From assembly GCA_963754645.1 (NCBI GenBank), contig CAVWGP010000001.1:372001-436000 (forward strand): a stretch of 64,000 nucleotides of DNA, read 5' to 3'. Positions 23,294 to 32,938 of this stretch are shown here, one piece after another; positions within the stretch are counted from its first letter, which is position 1; each line of letters starts with the position of its first letter. The stretch is from CAVWGP01 sp963754645 (GTDB lineage: Bacteria > Pseudomonadota > Alphaproteobacteria > Bin65). Below the pieces are notes generated by a model. It saw nothing but the letters and a program-made list of their open reading frames with translations, searched no databases and was not told the DNA's origin. The position numbers and the translations under genes are program-made.

Positions 23294-25195
23294 ATGCCCG
23301 CCCGCCTCATCGAAGCCAAGCCGCGGCCCTTCAACCGCGGCGTCAAGATCGATCCGATCACCCTCGATATCGTCGAGAACGCCCTGCGCAACGCGCGCAC
23401 CGAGATGGACGCGGTGCTGTTCCGCACCGCCATGTCGCCCGGCATCCGCGAGCAGCACGATGCCTTCCCGATGATCGCCAACCCCGACGGCAAGATGGTC
23501 GTCGGCCAGTTCGGCTCGTTCATCCACGGCTTTACCCAGGGCTTCGACGGCGACATCGAGGACGGCGATATTTTCCTCACCAACGATCCCTATTCCTGCC
23601 AGGGCGCCGTCAGCCATCTCAACGATTGGCTCACGCTCATGCCGATCTTCCGCGACGGGCGCCTCATCGCCTGGGCGGCGATGTTCGGCCACATGACCGA
23701 TATCGGCGGCAAGGTGCCCGGCTCGCTGCCGACCGACGCGCAATCGGTGTACGAGGAAGGCGTGCAGGTTCCGCCGATCAAGATCTACAAGAAAGGCGTG
23801 CTGCAGAAGGACATTCTCGAACTCATCCTGCACAATTGCCGCGTGCCGGAGTGGAACCGCTTCGATTTCAACGCCATCATCGCCGCGCTCCGCCTGGCCG
23901 AGCGGCGCGTGCACGAGATCAGCGACCGTTTCGGCGAGGACGAGTTCGTCGCCGCGATGCAGGAAATGCTCGACCGCAACAAGCGCGCGATGAGCGCCAT
24001 CATCCAGATGGTGATCCCGGAGAAGAAGCAGTATTTCGAGGACTTCATCGACGACGACGGCATCGGCATGGGGCCCTACAAGGTCGCCTGCACCATGTGG
24101 CGCACCGGCGACCGCGTGACCTTCGATTTCACCGGCACCGATCCGCAATCGATCAGCTCGGTGAATTTCCTGCTCAACGAGGAAATGTTCAAGATGTTCC
24201 TCGGCGCGATCTTCATCAATATTTTCGATCCGCAGATCCTGTTCAACGACGGCTTTTACGATCTCATCGACGTCGTCATTCCGCTCGGCACGATCTTGAA
24301 GCCGCGCAAGCCGGCGGCGCTTTCGTGCCGCACGCACATGCTGGGCCGCATTTTCGACATCATGGGCGGCCTGCTCGGCCAGGGCGCGCCCTCGGCGCTC
24401 AACGCCGCGGGGTTCTCGGACAGCCCGCACCTGATGTATTCGGGCTACGACAAGAACGGGCGCTGGTTCCAGCTCTACCAGATCGGCTTCGGCGGCATTC
24501 CCGGCCGCCCGGCCGGCGACGGCCCGGACGGCCACTCGCTGTGGCCCGCCTTCACCAACGTGCCGAACGAATTCCTCGAAAGCTATTTTCCGCTGCGCAT
24601 CGTGACCTACGAAACCATCGCCGACAGCGGCGGCGCCGGCCAGCACCGCGGCGGCAACGGCCTCTCGATGGGCTACATGTTCCTCGAGCCCGGGCAGGTC
24701 TCGATCCACGACGACCGCTGGCTCACCTATCCCTGGGGCGTCAACGGCGGCACGCCGGGCGCGCGCTCGACCAAGATCATGGTGCGCAAGACCGGCACGC
24801 GCGAACTCTTGCCGTCGAAATGCGACCGCGTCCGCGTCGAGGCCGGCGACGTTCTCTACTTCAACACCTGGGGCGGCGGCGGCTGGGGCGATCCTTTGAA
24901 GCGACCGGCCGAGAAGGTGGCGAAGGACACGGCGCGCGGCCTGGTCACGATCGAGGGCGCCAAGCGCTACGGCGTCGTGCTGCGCGCGGATTGTTCGCTG
25001 GACGAGGACGCGACCAAGGCGTTGCGCGACAAGATCGCCTATGCGCGCGGCGCCGATCTGCCGCTGTTCGATTTCGGCGGCACGATCGAGGAACTCAAAT
25101 CGCGCGCCAAGGCCGAAACCGGATTGGAGCCGCCCAAGCCGCCGATCTTCGCGCGCTGGATGCAAGCCAAGCAGATGGCGAAGGCGGCGGAGTAA
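23294..25195 (+). CDS. hyuB: Hydantoinase/oxoprolinase family subunit B (first copy)
   Basis: A 633-residue HyuB-family protein starting MPARLIEAKPRPFNRG and entering the conserved fold at IDPITLDIVENALRNARTEM. Family blocks include DGDIFLTNDPY, GAVSHLNDW, FGHMTDIGGKVPGS, FDFTGTDPQS, GGAGQHRGGNGL and GGGGWGDPLKRPAE. It pairs with HyuA directly upstream for ATP-dependent hydrolysis of a cyclic amide. It is longer than the second copy (581 residues), mainly by an extension after the core. The following Tat-exported amidohydrolase is 68 bp away on the same strand. Confidence 0.92.
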   Translation: MPARLIEAKPRPFNRGVKIDPITLDIVENALRNARTEMDAVLFRTAMSPGIREQHDAFPMIANPDGKMVVGQFGSFIHGFTQGFDGDIEDGDIFLTNDPYSCQGAVSHLNDWLTLMPIFRDGRLIAWAAMFGHMTDIGGKVPGSLPTDAQSVYEEGVQVPPIKIYKKGVLQKDILELILHNCRVPEWNRFDFNAIIAALRLAERRVHEISDRFGEDEFVAAMQEMLDRNKRAMSAIIQMVIPEKKQYFEDFIDDDGIGMGPYKVACTMWRTGDRVTFDFTGTDPQSISSVNFLLNEEMFKMFLGAIFINIFDPQILFNDGFYDLIDVVIPLGTILKPRKPAALSCRTHMLGRIFDIMGGLLGQGAPSALNAAGFSDSPHLMYSGYDKNGRWFQLYQIGFGGIPGRPAGDGPDGHSLWPAFTNVPNEFLESYFPLRIVTYETIADSGGAGQHRGGNGLSMGYMFLEPGQVSIHDDRWLTYPWGVNGGTPGARSTKIMVRKTGTRELLPSKCDRVRVEAGDVLYFNTWGGGGWGDPLKRPAEKVAKDTARGLVTIEGAKRYGVVLRADCSLDEDATKALRDKIAYARGADLPLFDFGGTIEELKSRAKAETGLEPPKPPIFARWMQAKQMAKAAE

Positions 25196-25263
25196 ACCGC
25201 AGTACTTGCGCGCCGCGCCATGGCGAACTAGCCTTCCCTGCCAGCTCGGCAAGGGTGGATTTC

Positions 25264-26878
25264 ATGGGCGACACGTTCGAGTCCGGTTTCGCCGGCAGCT
25301 GCTTCGTCTGCGGCAGCGCGCACAGCGCCGACGAGCATGAGCCCCGCCTGTCGCGCCGCGCGATGCTGCGCGGCACGGCGGCGGCGCCGGTCGCCCTCGC
25401 GGCGGCGGGCATCGCCTTCGGCGCCGCCGCGCAGCGGGCGGCGGCCCAGGGCACGGTACCGCGCCCGCCGCGAGCGTTTTACGTTCTGGAACCCGATTGG
25501 GTCTTGGCTTGGCGCAACAACGACATGACGTTGCTGCGCAACGCCTCGGTCGTCGTGCGCAACGACAAGATCGAGGAGGTGCGCGACGGCGCTGTTGGCG
25601 GCGACCTGACCCGCGTCAAGCTGCCGGGCCAGGTCCTGGTGCCGGGCTTCATCAGCGGCCACACCCATGTGTGCAGCGCGACTCCGACGCGCGGCATCAT
25701 CGAAGGCGGCCGTTCCTTCGCCCGCCCGCTCGAATTGGTCGAGACGCTGAACGACGAGGACATGGACGCGCTGACCGCGTTCAATCTCGCCGAACTGCTG
25801 CGCAGCGGCTGCACGACGCAGGTCGAGATGGCCCTGAGCCTGCGCCAAGCGCAATCCTACGTGCGCGTCGCGAAAAAATGGGGCGTGCGCGGCTATCCCG
25901 GCGGCATGATCCCCGGCATCGCGCGGCTGTTTCCCATTTGGTTCCGGCGCGAGGACAAGGTGCTGCTCGAACTCGGTGCCGGGCACGCTCAAGGAGATCG
26001 CCGACAATCTCGCCTTCAACAAGCAGGCGCTGGCCGGCGGCGAAGGCCGCATCGTGCCGATGATGTCGCCGCACGCCACCGACACGCACACGCCCGAAAC
26101 CATGGCGGCGCTGCTCGCCGCGGCGCGCGAGCTCGGCAGCGGACTGCACATCCACCTTTCGCAATCGGCGCGCGAAACCGACACGGTCAAGCGCCTGTGG
26201 GGCGCCACGCCGACGCAATGGCTGGAAAAGCTCGGCTTCTTCGCGGCGCCGGTTTTCGCCGCGCATATGACCGGCATGGATCTCGCGACCGATCTCGAGA
26301 TCATAAAAAAGCACGGCGCGATCTATTCGCATTGTCCCTCGGCGGGCGGCGCCGGCGGCGGCGGCGGAATGCAGCCCTATCCCGAAGCCTTGGCGGCGGG
26401 CCTGCCGGTCAATATCGGCATCGACACCCACTCGAACGACTATCTCGAAAATCTGAAGCTCGCCGTCATCGTCGGCCGCACGCGCATGCGCCTGCTGCAG
26501 GCGGCTGGCGTCAAGACGCCGATGAAAATGCCGACGATCTGGTCGGCGATCGAGGGCGCCACCGTCGCCGCGGCGAAAGGGCTGCGGCGCAACGATCTCG
26601 GCAAGATCGAGGCCGGCGCCAAAGCCGATCTCGTCAGCATCGATGTCGCCGGCCTGCTCGTCGGCACCGGTGCGACGCCGCCCGAGCCGCTCAACAATCT
26701 TCTCTATGCCGGCGGCGCCTCGGTCCGCAACGTCGTGACCGACGGCGTGTTCCAGGTCTTCGACGGCCGCTTCGTCGCCGACGACGAGGCGGCGGTGATC
26801 CGCAAGGGCGGCGAGGCCGTGGCCAAAATCTGGCAGCGCCTCGCGAACGAGGATTGGTTCAAGCCGACGGCGCGATAG
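25264..26878 (+). CDS. Tat-exported metal-dependent amidohydrolase (frameshifted)
   Basis: From ATG 25264 the N-terminus is CFVCGSAHSADEH, then LSRRAMLRGTAAAPVALAA, a twin-arginine signal, cleaved near AQRAAAQG. The body is a cytosine-deaminase/chlorohydrolase-type amidohydrolase with FISGHTHVCS (HxH metal ligands), later HIHLSQS, FAAHMTGMD and GIDTHSND. One extra G near 25975 breaks the frame between KVLLEL and VPGTLKEI; skipping it gives about 537 residues. It is predicted to act in the periplasm on a C-N bond, perhaps before uptake. The CxxC upstream of the Tat motif is unusual. It converges with the AhpD-like gene, overlapping by 20 bp. Confidence 0.85.
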
Positions 26879-27422
26879 GGCAATTCGCCTCGCGGCTGAC
26901 GAGGTCGAAGACGAACAGGAATTTCGCCATGCCGGTCAAAACGGCCATGGTCATGCCGAGTTCGAGAATTTCGGCGGCGTCGAAATGGCGGCTCAGCATG
27001 GCGTGGATCGCCGGTGTCAGCGCGCCCGATATGTTCTGCAGCGCCATCTGTTCGGCGAGCAACAGCACGCCGCGTTCGCGCTCGGAATAGACCGGATCGG
27101 CGGGATCGCCCAGGCGATCGATCTGCGCCCGGGTGACGCCCGATTCGAGCGCCGCCAAGGTGTTTCCCCGGTTGCAGAACGCGCAGCCATGCAGGGTCGA
27201 CAGCTTGAGGCGCAGCAGTTCCTTGATCCGCCGCTCGACGCGCCCGCCATGGAACACGCGCTTGTAGAACGAGTCGTAGTACCATTCGAGCAGTTCCGGC
27301 GCGTGGCCCATGACTTCGAGGAACGTCGCCTCGCCACGGTCGCGCTCGGCGCGTTCGGCGAGCGCCACCAGATGCGGCGGCAAGGATTTGCGCGCGATGG
27401 GCGCGATCAACGGATTGGGCAT
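26859..27422 (-). CDS. Carboxymuconolactone decarboxylase/AhpD-like protein
   Basis: Start at 27422 (MPNPLIAP) gives 187 residues; an upstream Met at 27446 would overlap livF. The CxxC active-site motif is CAFCNRGN (in LSTLHGCAFCNRGNTLAAL), typical of AhpD-like members, with the helical blocks ERRIKELLRLKLS before and ERERGVLLLAEQMAL after. The family includes peroxidase-associated reductants and decarboxylases acting on small carbonyl compounds. It is the last gene of a minus-strand Liv importer operon, 20 bp after livF. Function within that operon is unknown. Confidence 0.85.
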   Translation of the reverse strand: MPNPLIAPIARKSLPPHLVALAERAERDRGEATFLEVMGHAPELLEWYYDSFYKRVFHGGRVERRIKELLRLKLSTLHGCAFCNRGNTLAALESGVTRAQIDRLGDPADPVYSERERGVLLLAEQMALQNISGALTPAIHAMLSRHFDAAEILELGMTMAVLTGMAKFLFVFDLVSREANCPIAPSA

Positions 27423-27442
27423 GGCGAGGCCTCCTCTTCGCG

Positions 27443-28150
27443 TCACTGGCCGAGATAGGCCTCGCGCACGCGCGGATTTTCGATCAGATCTTCAGATTTG
27501 CCGGCGAGCACGATGCGGCCGTGCTCCAGCACGTAGCCGCGCGTCGCCGTGCTCAGCGCCAGCACGGTGTTTTGCTCGACGAGCAATACGGTGACGCCTT
27601 CGCGATTGATGGCGCGGATTTTTTGATAGACCTCCTCGGCAAGCAGCGGCGCCAGGCCGAGCGACGGTTCGTCCATCAGGATCAGCTTGGGCCGCGCCAT
27701 GAGCGCGCGGCCGATGGCGAGCATTTGCTGTTCGCCGCCCGACAGCGACCAGCCGAGCTGGGTGCGGCGCTCGGCCAGGCGCGGGAACAAGGCAAAGACA
27801 TGGTCCAGCTCGGCCGCGATCGAGCCCATGCCGCGCCGCCAGCCGGTCGTTGCGACCTGCAAGTTTTCCTGCACCGTCAAGCCGGGGAAGATGCGCCGCC
27901 GCTCCGGCACATGGGCGAGACCGCCGACCACGCGGCGCTCCGGCGACAGACGGCCGAGGGGGCTGCCGTCATAGTCGATCCGCCCGGCGCGCTCGCGCAC
28001 CAAGCCCGAAATCGTGCGCAGCAGCGTCGTCTTGCCCGCGCCGTTGACGCCGACCAGGGCCACGCTTTCGCCCTTGGCGACGTCGAGCGACACGCCGTCG
28101 AGCGCCTGGACCGGGCCGTAATTGACCGAAAGTCCCTCGACCTTAAGCAT
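27443..28150 (-). CDS. livF: Branched-chain/amide ABC importer, ATPase LivF (first cluster)
   Basis: A 235-residue ATPase with Walker A GVNGAGKTT, the LivF-specific block LAHVPERRRIFPGLTVQENL, signature LSGGEQQM, Walker B LILMDEPSLGLAP and LLVEQN. It overlaps livG by 8 bp. With LivG it drives uptake through LivH/LivM. Clusters of this kind in alphaproteobacteria import branched-chain amino acids, amides, urea or aromatic acids, so the ligand cannot be assigned. Confidence 0.92.
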   Translation of the reverse strand: MLKVEGLSVNYGPVQALDGVSLDVAKGESVALVGVNGAGKTTLLRTISGLVRERAGRIDYDGSPLGRLSPERRVVGGLAHVPERRRIFPGLTVQENLQVATTGWRRGMGSIAAELDHVFALFPRLAERRTQLGWSLSGGEQQMLAIGRALMARPKLILMDEPSLGLAPLLAEEVYQKIRAINREGVTVLLVEQNTVLALSTATRGYVLEHGRIVLAGKSEDLIENPRVREAYLGQ

Positions 28151-28931
28151 GGCGATAGCCCGTGCCGAGATAGGCTTCGAGCACCTTTTGATCGGCGCGC
28201 ACCTCGGCCGGCGTGCCTTCGGCGATTTTCTCGCCGAAGTTGAGCACCGCGATGCGATCGGCGACCTTCATCACCAGGCCCATATTGTGCTCGATCAAAA
28301 CGATGGTGAGCCCGGTCGCGCGCAACTCGATCAGGAACTTGACGAAGCCCGCGACCTCGCCGGAGTTGAGCCCGGCGGCCGGCTCGTCGAGCAGCAGCAG
28401 CGACGGCTCCGACACCATGGCGCGGGCGATTTCGAGCATGCGCTGCTTGCCGTAGGGCAGCGCGCCGACATCGGCCTCGGCGATATCGCCTAGGCCGAGC
28501 TTGTCGAGCGTGGCGCGGGCGCGCGCCGCGAGATTGCGCTCGTCGTCGCGGAAGCGCCGCGTGCGCAGCAGCGTATCGATAAAGCCCGATGCGACCCGGC
28601 AATTGGCGCCGACCATGACGTTTTCGATGGCGGAGAGGCGGCGAAAGAGCTTGCCGCTCTGATAGGTCCGCGCGACGCCGGCGCCGGTGATCCGGTGCGG
28701 GGCAAGGCCGGTGAGCGCCCGGCCCCTGAGCGCCACCGAGCCCGCCGACGGTTTCAGGAGCCCGGTCAGGAGATTGATGATCGTCGATTTGCCCGCGCCA
28801 TTGGGACCGATGATCGAAAAGACGATGCCTTGCGGCACGGCGAGCGAAACGTCGCGCACCGCATGGACGCCGCCGAAGCTTTTGCTCAGGCCGCGGAGTT
28901 CGAGGATCGGCGGCGCCGCGGTGCCGCTCAT
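28143..28931 (-). CDS. livG: Branched-chain/amide ABC importer, ATPase LivG (first cluster)
   Basis: Start at 28931 (MSGTAAPPILELRGLSK) gives 262 residues and overlaps the livM stop by 4 bp. Motifs: Walker A GPNGAGKST, VARTYQSGKLFRRLSAIENV typical of LivG, PYGKQRMLEIARAM as signature region, Walker B LLLLDEPAAGLN and LIEHNM. It is the partner of LivF at the cytoplasmic face. Nothing odd was seen. Confidence 0.92.
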   Translation of the reverse strand: MSGTAAPPILELRGLSKSFGGVHAVRDVSLAVPQGIVFSIIGPNGAGKSTIINLLTGLLKPSAGSVALRGRALTGLAPHRITGAGVARTYQSGKLFRRLSAIENVMVGANCRVASGFIDTLLRTRRFRDDERNLAARARATLDKLGLGDIAEADVGALPYGKQRMLEIARAMVSEPSLLLLDEPAAGLNSGEVAGFVKFLIELRATGLTIVLIEHNMGLVMKVADRIAVLNFGEKIAEGTPAEVRADQKVLEAYLGTGYRHA

Positions 28932-29893
28932 CGCTTGCGCCATTTCTCGACGGTGCCGACGATGCCTTGCGGCATGAAAATGAGAACGCCCAGCATCAGC
29001 AGGCCGAAGAAGGCGAGATAGCTCGACTTCATGTCGTCGCCGAGCCCGATCGCCGTCGGCAGCTCGCGCATCCATTCCTCGAGGAAGCGCAGCACGAAGG
29101 TGCCGAGCACGGCGCCCGCGATCGAGGCTTCGCCGCCGATGATGATCATCGAGAGATACATGATCGAATGAACCAGCGCGAAATCGCTCGGCGAAATATA
29201 AGCCGAGTAATGCGCATAGAGCGCGCCCGAGACCCCGCCATAGGCGCCGGCGAGGATGAAGCTCACCACCTTGAGGCGCACGACGTCGACGCTCGCCGTC
29301 GATGCCGCGATTTCGTCGTCGCGGATCGCGATCATGGCGCGGCCGAGATGCGAGCGCCGGATCAGCACGGCGACGGCGCAGCCGACGGCGAGGAAGGCGA
29401 GCAGCAGCCAATAGATTTTCCGGTCGCCCTCGAGCTTGGCGCCGAACAGGTAAATGCCGGGAATGGCCGAAATTCCGTCGAAGCCGCCGGTCAGCTTGGT
29501 CCAGCTCTTCTCGACGATTTCGAGACTGACATTGAGCCCGACCGTGGCGAGCGCGAGATAATGGCCGCGCAGCCGCAGCATCGGCGCGCCGATCAGCAGC
29601 GCGCACACGGCGCTGAACACGATGCCCGCCGGCATGGCGAGCCAGAAATCGAGCCCGAGCTTGACCGCGAGGATCGTCGAGCAATAGGCGCCGAGGCCGA
29701 CGAAAGCCGCCTGGCCGATGTGAATCAATCCACAATAGCCGAAAGCGAAAACCAGGCCGACGACGGCGAGCGCGTGAATCAGCGCCTGATTGGTCAGCCG
29801 GATATTGAGATCGGACAGGGTGAGCGGCGCGCCGACCGCGGCGATGACGACCGCGCCGATGATCGACCAGCGCCAGGCTATGGGCGAAATCAC
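28928..29893 (-). CDS. livM: Branched-chain/amide ABC importer, permease LivM (first cluster)
   Basis: A 321-residue integral membrane protein with about ten hydrophobic segments and the conserved LivM blocks LIHIGQAAFVGLGAY, LRLRGHYLALATVG, VGCAVAVLIRRSHLGRAMIA, IRDDEIAA and GAYGGVSGALYAHY. It overlaps both neighbours by 4 bp, showing tight translational coupling with livH and livG. It forms half of the channel. Confidence 0.92.
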   Translation of the reverse strand: MISPIAWRWSIIGAVVIAAVGAPLTLSDLNIRLTNQALIHALAVVGLVFAFGYCGLIHIGQAAFVGLGAYCSTILAVKLGLDFWLAMPAGIVFSAVCALLIGAPMLRLRGHYLALATVGLNVSLEIVEKSWTKLTGGFDGISAIPGIYLFGAKLEGDRKIYWLLLAFLAVGCAVAVLIRRSHLGRAMIAIRDDEIAASTASVDVVRLKVVSFILAGAYGGVSGALYAHYSAYISPSDFALVHSIMYLSMIIIGGEASIAGAVLGTFVLRFLEEWMRELPTAIGLGDDMKSSYLAFFGLLMLGVLIFMPQGIVGTVEKWRKR

Positions 29894-30765
29894 CCGCGCT
29901 CTCCGATGCGCTCGCCGAAAATGCCCTGCGGGTAGATCAGCAGGAAGCCGATCATGACGCCGAAGACGATCAGCTCCTTATACGTCGAATCGATATAGCG
30001 CGCGCTCAGCATTTCGGTGAGGCCGACCAGGAGGCCGCCGACGATGGCGCCCGGCACGCTGCCGAAGCCGCCGATAATGGCCGCCGCGAAGGCCTTCAGG
30101 GCAACCGCGTCGCCCATGTAAACGTCGGGCAGCCAGATCGGGCCGATCAAGATTCCGGCGACGCCCGCAAGGACGGCGGCGATGACCCAGGTCAGCGCGT
30201 AGATGCCGCCGATGCGGATGCCCATGAGCCGCGCCGCCTCGGAATCCTGCGCCACGGCGCGCATGCGCTCGCCGATCGGCGTGCGGAACAGCAAGGCGTA
30301 AAGCGCGCTCACCATCAGCAGCGAGACCGCGATGACGAATAGCCAATGCACCGCGATGCGCGCGCCGAACAGGTCGATCGCCGACGAGCCGAACGGCGAG
30401 GGCGTGCGAACCGGCAGCGGGCCCCAGATCACGAGCGCCACGTTCTGCATCAAGATGCCGATCGCGACCGTGCCGATGACGACTGTGACCAGCGAATGGC
30501 GCTGCAGCGGCTTGTAGACCGCGAAAAAAAACGCGACGCCGAACAGGCCCATCGCCACCAGCGCGCCGATATAGGCCGGCAGCAGCGGCAGCTTGGCGCC
30601 GATCACGGCCGAGGCGGCGACGAAGGTTCCGACCATCACGAAATGGCCGGTCGCGAAATTCACCACCCCCGTCGACTCGTACACGATGATCATGCCGAGC
30701 GCGACGAGGGCGTAAACGCATCCGATCGCCAGCCCGTTGAACGAGAGCTGGAGCAGCTGCTCCAT
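29890..30765 (-). CDS. livH: Branched-chain/amide ABC importer, permease LivH (first cluster)
   Basis: A 291-residue membrane protein beginning MEQLLQLSFNGLAIGCVYAL, with the LivH hallmarks ALGMIIVYESTGVVNFATGHF, RAVAQDSEAARLMGIRIGG and AIIGGFGSVPGAIVGGLLVG. It starts 21 bp after the binding-protein stop. It forms the other half of the channel with LivM. Confidence 0.92.
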   Translation of the reverse strand: MEQLLQLSFNGLAIGCVYALVALGMIIVYESTGVVNFATGHFVMVGTFVAASAVIGAKLPLLPAYIGALVAMGLFGVAFFFAVYKPLQRHSLVTVVIGTVAIGILMQNVALVIWGPLPVRTPSPFGSSAIDLFGARIAVHWLFVIAVSLLMVSALYALLFRTPIGERMRAVAQDSEAARLMGIRIGGIYALTWVIAAVLAGVAGILIGPIWLPDVYMGDAVALKAFAAAIIGGFGSVPGAIVGGLLVGLTEMLSARYIDSTYKELIVFGVMIGFLLIYPQGIFGERIGERG

Positions 30766-30786
30766 GTCGCTAGACGCAGGGCGATG

Positions 30787-31938
30787 CTATTTCAGCGAGA
30801 CCCTGTCGACCAAGGCGAACTCCTTCGTGCCCTTCTTGAACTGCACGAGGGTCGTGGCATGGGCGAGATTGCCGTTTTCGTCGGCGCTGTAGGTCTGCGT
30901 GATGCCTTTCCAATTCCGCACCTTGGTCAGCTCCTCGCGGATTTTTTCGCGATCCGGGCCGACCTTGCGCATGATGACGGCCAGCATCATCGCCGCGTCG
31001 TAATAGCACGAGCCGTATGGATCGGGCCGGAGCTTGAAGCGCGGCTCGAAGGCTTCGACATAGGCCTTGATCTGCGGATCGGACGCCGGATCGAGGAACG
31101 CGTCGGTCGTGCTCGTCATGCCCTCGAGATCGACGGGATCGAGCAGCGCCAAGGTCGGCGGCAGAACCGTGGCGCCCGAGGTCACGATGGGAATGTTCGT
31201 CATGCCGAGCGAGGTGCGGCCTTTGAAAACCAGCGCGCCGTCGCGCACATAGGTGAAGCCGATCAGGATATCGGGATTGGCGCTCTTGATCTTGGCAAGC
31301 TGCGCCTGCATGTCGTTGTCGCGGCCGCCATAGGCCTCCTTGGCGACAACCTCGACGCCGGCCGCTTTCAGCAAGCCCTCGACGCCGGTCGCCGACCCTT
31401 GGCCGAAATCGTCTTGCACGAAGATGATCGCCGCTTTCTTCTTTCCGGTCTTGGCGACATGGCGCGCGATCGCCGTCGTCGTCACCGTGTCGTAGGGCCG
31501 GACGCGGAACATGTAGGCGTTCTTGCGCAGATGAATGGCATCGGCGCCGCCGGCATAGACGGTGGGAATCTTTTCCTTCGCCACTTCGGGCTCGGTCGCG
31601 AGATTTTGCGTCGAATAGCTCGACAGGAAAATGAAGGGCGGATTGTGCTCCTTGGCGAGCTTGATGAAGGCGTTGACCGCGACGCTGTTCGAGGCCTGCG
31701 TATCCTCGAACACGATCTTGATCTTGCGGCCGAGAATGCCGCCCTTGGCGTTGATGTCGTCCTGCGCCATTTGCAGCGCGAAGTGGTATTGCTGGCCCGA
31801 GGCCGCGAGCGGGCCGGTCAGCGGCACCGTTGCGCCGAGCACGATATCGCCGGCTTGCGCCGAGGCGCGGCCGGCGCCAAGGGTCGATAGGGCGGTCGCG
31901 CCGGCCAAAAAGGCCCGGCGATCCATCGATGCACGCAT
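30787..31938 (-). CDS. livK: Branched-chain/amide ABC importer, periplasmic binding protein (first cluster)
   Basis: The start at 31938 is fixed by a GGAGGAGA ribosome site; 383 residues. MRASMDRRAFLAGATALSTL contains a twin-arginine-like pair before a hydrophobic core, with cleavage near ASAQAG. The Peripla_BP_6 fold is seen in VPLTGPLAASGQQY, AQDDINAKGGILGRKI, FLSSYSTQNLA and VRDGALVFKGRTSLGM. It captures the ligand in the periplasm for LivHM and heads the operon livKHMGF-ahpD-like. The promoter should lie in the 86 bp before it. Confidence 0.92.
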   Translation of the reverse strand: MRASMDRRAFLAGATALSTLGAGRASAQAGDIVLGATVPLTGPLAASGQQYHFALQMAQDDINAKGGILGRKIKIVFEDTQASNSVAVNAFIKLAKEHNPPFIFLSSYSTQNLATEPEVAKEKIPTVYAGGADAIHLRKNAYMFRVRPYDTVTTTAIARHVAKTGKKKAAIIFVQDDFGQGSATGVEGLLKAAGVEVVAKEAYGGRDNDMQAQLAKIKSANPDILIGFTYVRDGALVFKGRTSLGMTNIPIVTSGATVLPPTLALLDPVDLEGMTSTTDAFLDPASDPQIKAYVEAFEPRFKLRPDPYGSCYYDAAMMLAVIMRKVGPDREKIREELTKVRNWKGITQTYSADENGNLAHATTLVQFKKGTKEFALVDRVSLK

Positions 31939-31942
31939 GTTG

Positions 31943-31950
31943 TCTCCTCC
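31943..31950 (-). promoter_or_regulatory. Ribosome binding site of the first livK
   Basis: Reading on the minus strand, GGAGGAGA lies about 5 bp before the ATG at 31938. It rules out the longer open frame that reaches 32028. Confidence 0.75.
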
Positions 31951-32024
31951 CAGGATTTGCTTTCCGCGACCGCTTATAGCCGACAATTCCGGGGCCGGGA
32001 AGCGATAGAAACCGCCGTTGCGCG

Positions 32025-32885
32025 TCAACGGCCGGGCAGGACCCAGGTTTCGCGCAAGGGCAGCGTGACGCGGGAAAAAACCACGGTCGGCTGGTCGAAA
32101 TGCCGCACCGGATAGCGGCCTTTCACCAGCTCCAGAAACTGCTCGAGCTTGCCGGAAGTGAAATAGTGCATCGGGATCGCGATGCGCGGCTTGAGCTGTT
32201 CGAGAACCTCAAGCGCGCGTTCCTGGATCATCGTATAGGCGCCATCGACCGGGAAGAGCGCCACGTCGATCGGACCGATCTGCTTCAGGTGCTCCTCGGT
32301 CAGCGTGTGATGCAAGTGGCCAAGATGCGCGATGCACATGCCCGCCACCTCGAAAATGAAAACCGAATTGCCGCCGAAGCGCGTGCCGCCGGTTTCCCAG
32401 TTGCGGACATTGGTGAGGACGTTGCGCACGCGCATGTCCTTGACGATCAAATTGTGCTCCGGAAAATTCTTGCCCTCGCCCCAGCCGCGCAGCACGTGCT
32501 TGATCATCGGATCCGGCGCGTTGGAAAAATGCGTCGAATGCGCGTTGTTCATGGTGATGATTTCGGCCACCAGCGGCATGGTCATGTAGTCGTTGTAATC
32601 CGTGATCGCGGTGACGCCGGCGTTCGAGCGGATCAGGAACGAGGCATGGCCGAGGAAGCTCAGCTCGACGCTGCCCGGCGGCGGCGTTTCCTTGGGGATC
32701 GATAGGGCGAGATCGTAGTCCTTCGCCAGCGTTGCGAACCGGTTCTTGCCCGGAAGCGAGGAGACCGGCGCGCACTGGGCGAACGCCGTCGCCACCGCCG
32801 CGCACCACGCGATCAATGCCGCGATCGCGGCGGCGAGAAGCCGCCCGGAGCCGCGCGGGGCCGCGAATGCCGTGAAGCCGATCAT
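32025..32885 (-). CDS. Exported MBL-fold metallo-hydrolase (UlaG/lactonase-like)
   Basis: Start at 32885, preceded by GAAGGGAG, gives 286 residues. Residues 1-37 form a signal peptide with a long hydrophobic core ending AFAQC; the Cys after it could make this a lipoprotein but no classic lipobox is seen. The metallo-beta-lactamase fold follows with SFLGHASFLI, an AHSTHF pair, HLGHLHH and FPVDGAYT, then IPMHYFT. This pattern fits the Lactamase_B_2/UlaG-like branch, which hydrolyses lactones or related bonds using one or two metals. It lies between the livK promoter and the carotenoid oxygenase. Substrate unknown. Confidence 0.83.
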   Translation of the reverse strand: MIGFTAFAAPRGSGRLLAAAIAALIAWCAAVATAFAQCAPVSSLPGKNRFATLAKDYDLALSIPKETPPPGSVELSFLGHASFLIRSNAGVTAITDYNDYMTMPLVAEIITMNNAHSTHFSNAPDPMIKHVLRGWGEGKNFPEHNLIVKDMRVRNVLTNVRNWETGGTRFGGNSVFIFEVAGMCIAHLGHLHHTLTEEHLKQIGPIDVALFPVDGAYTMIQERALEVLEQLKPRIAIPMHYFTSGKLEQFLELVKGRYPVRHFDQPTVVFSRVTLPLRETWVLPGR

Positions 32886-32938
32886 GCTCGTTCTCCCTTC
32901 AACGTCGAGCCGCAGTCTAGCGCGGCGCATGGCAAAAT

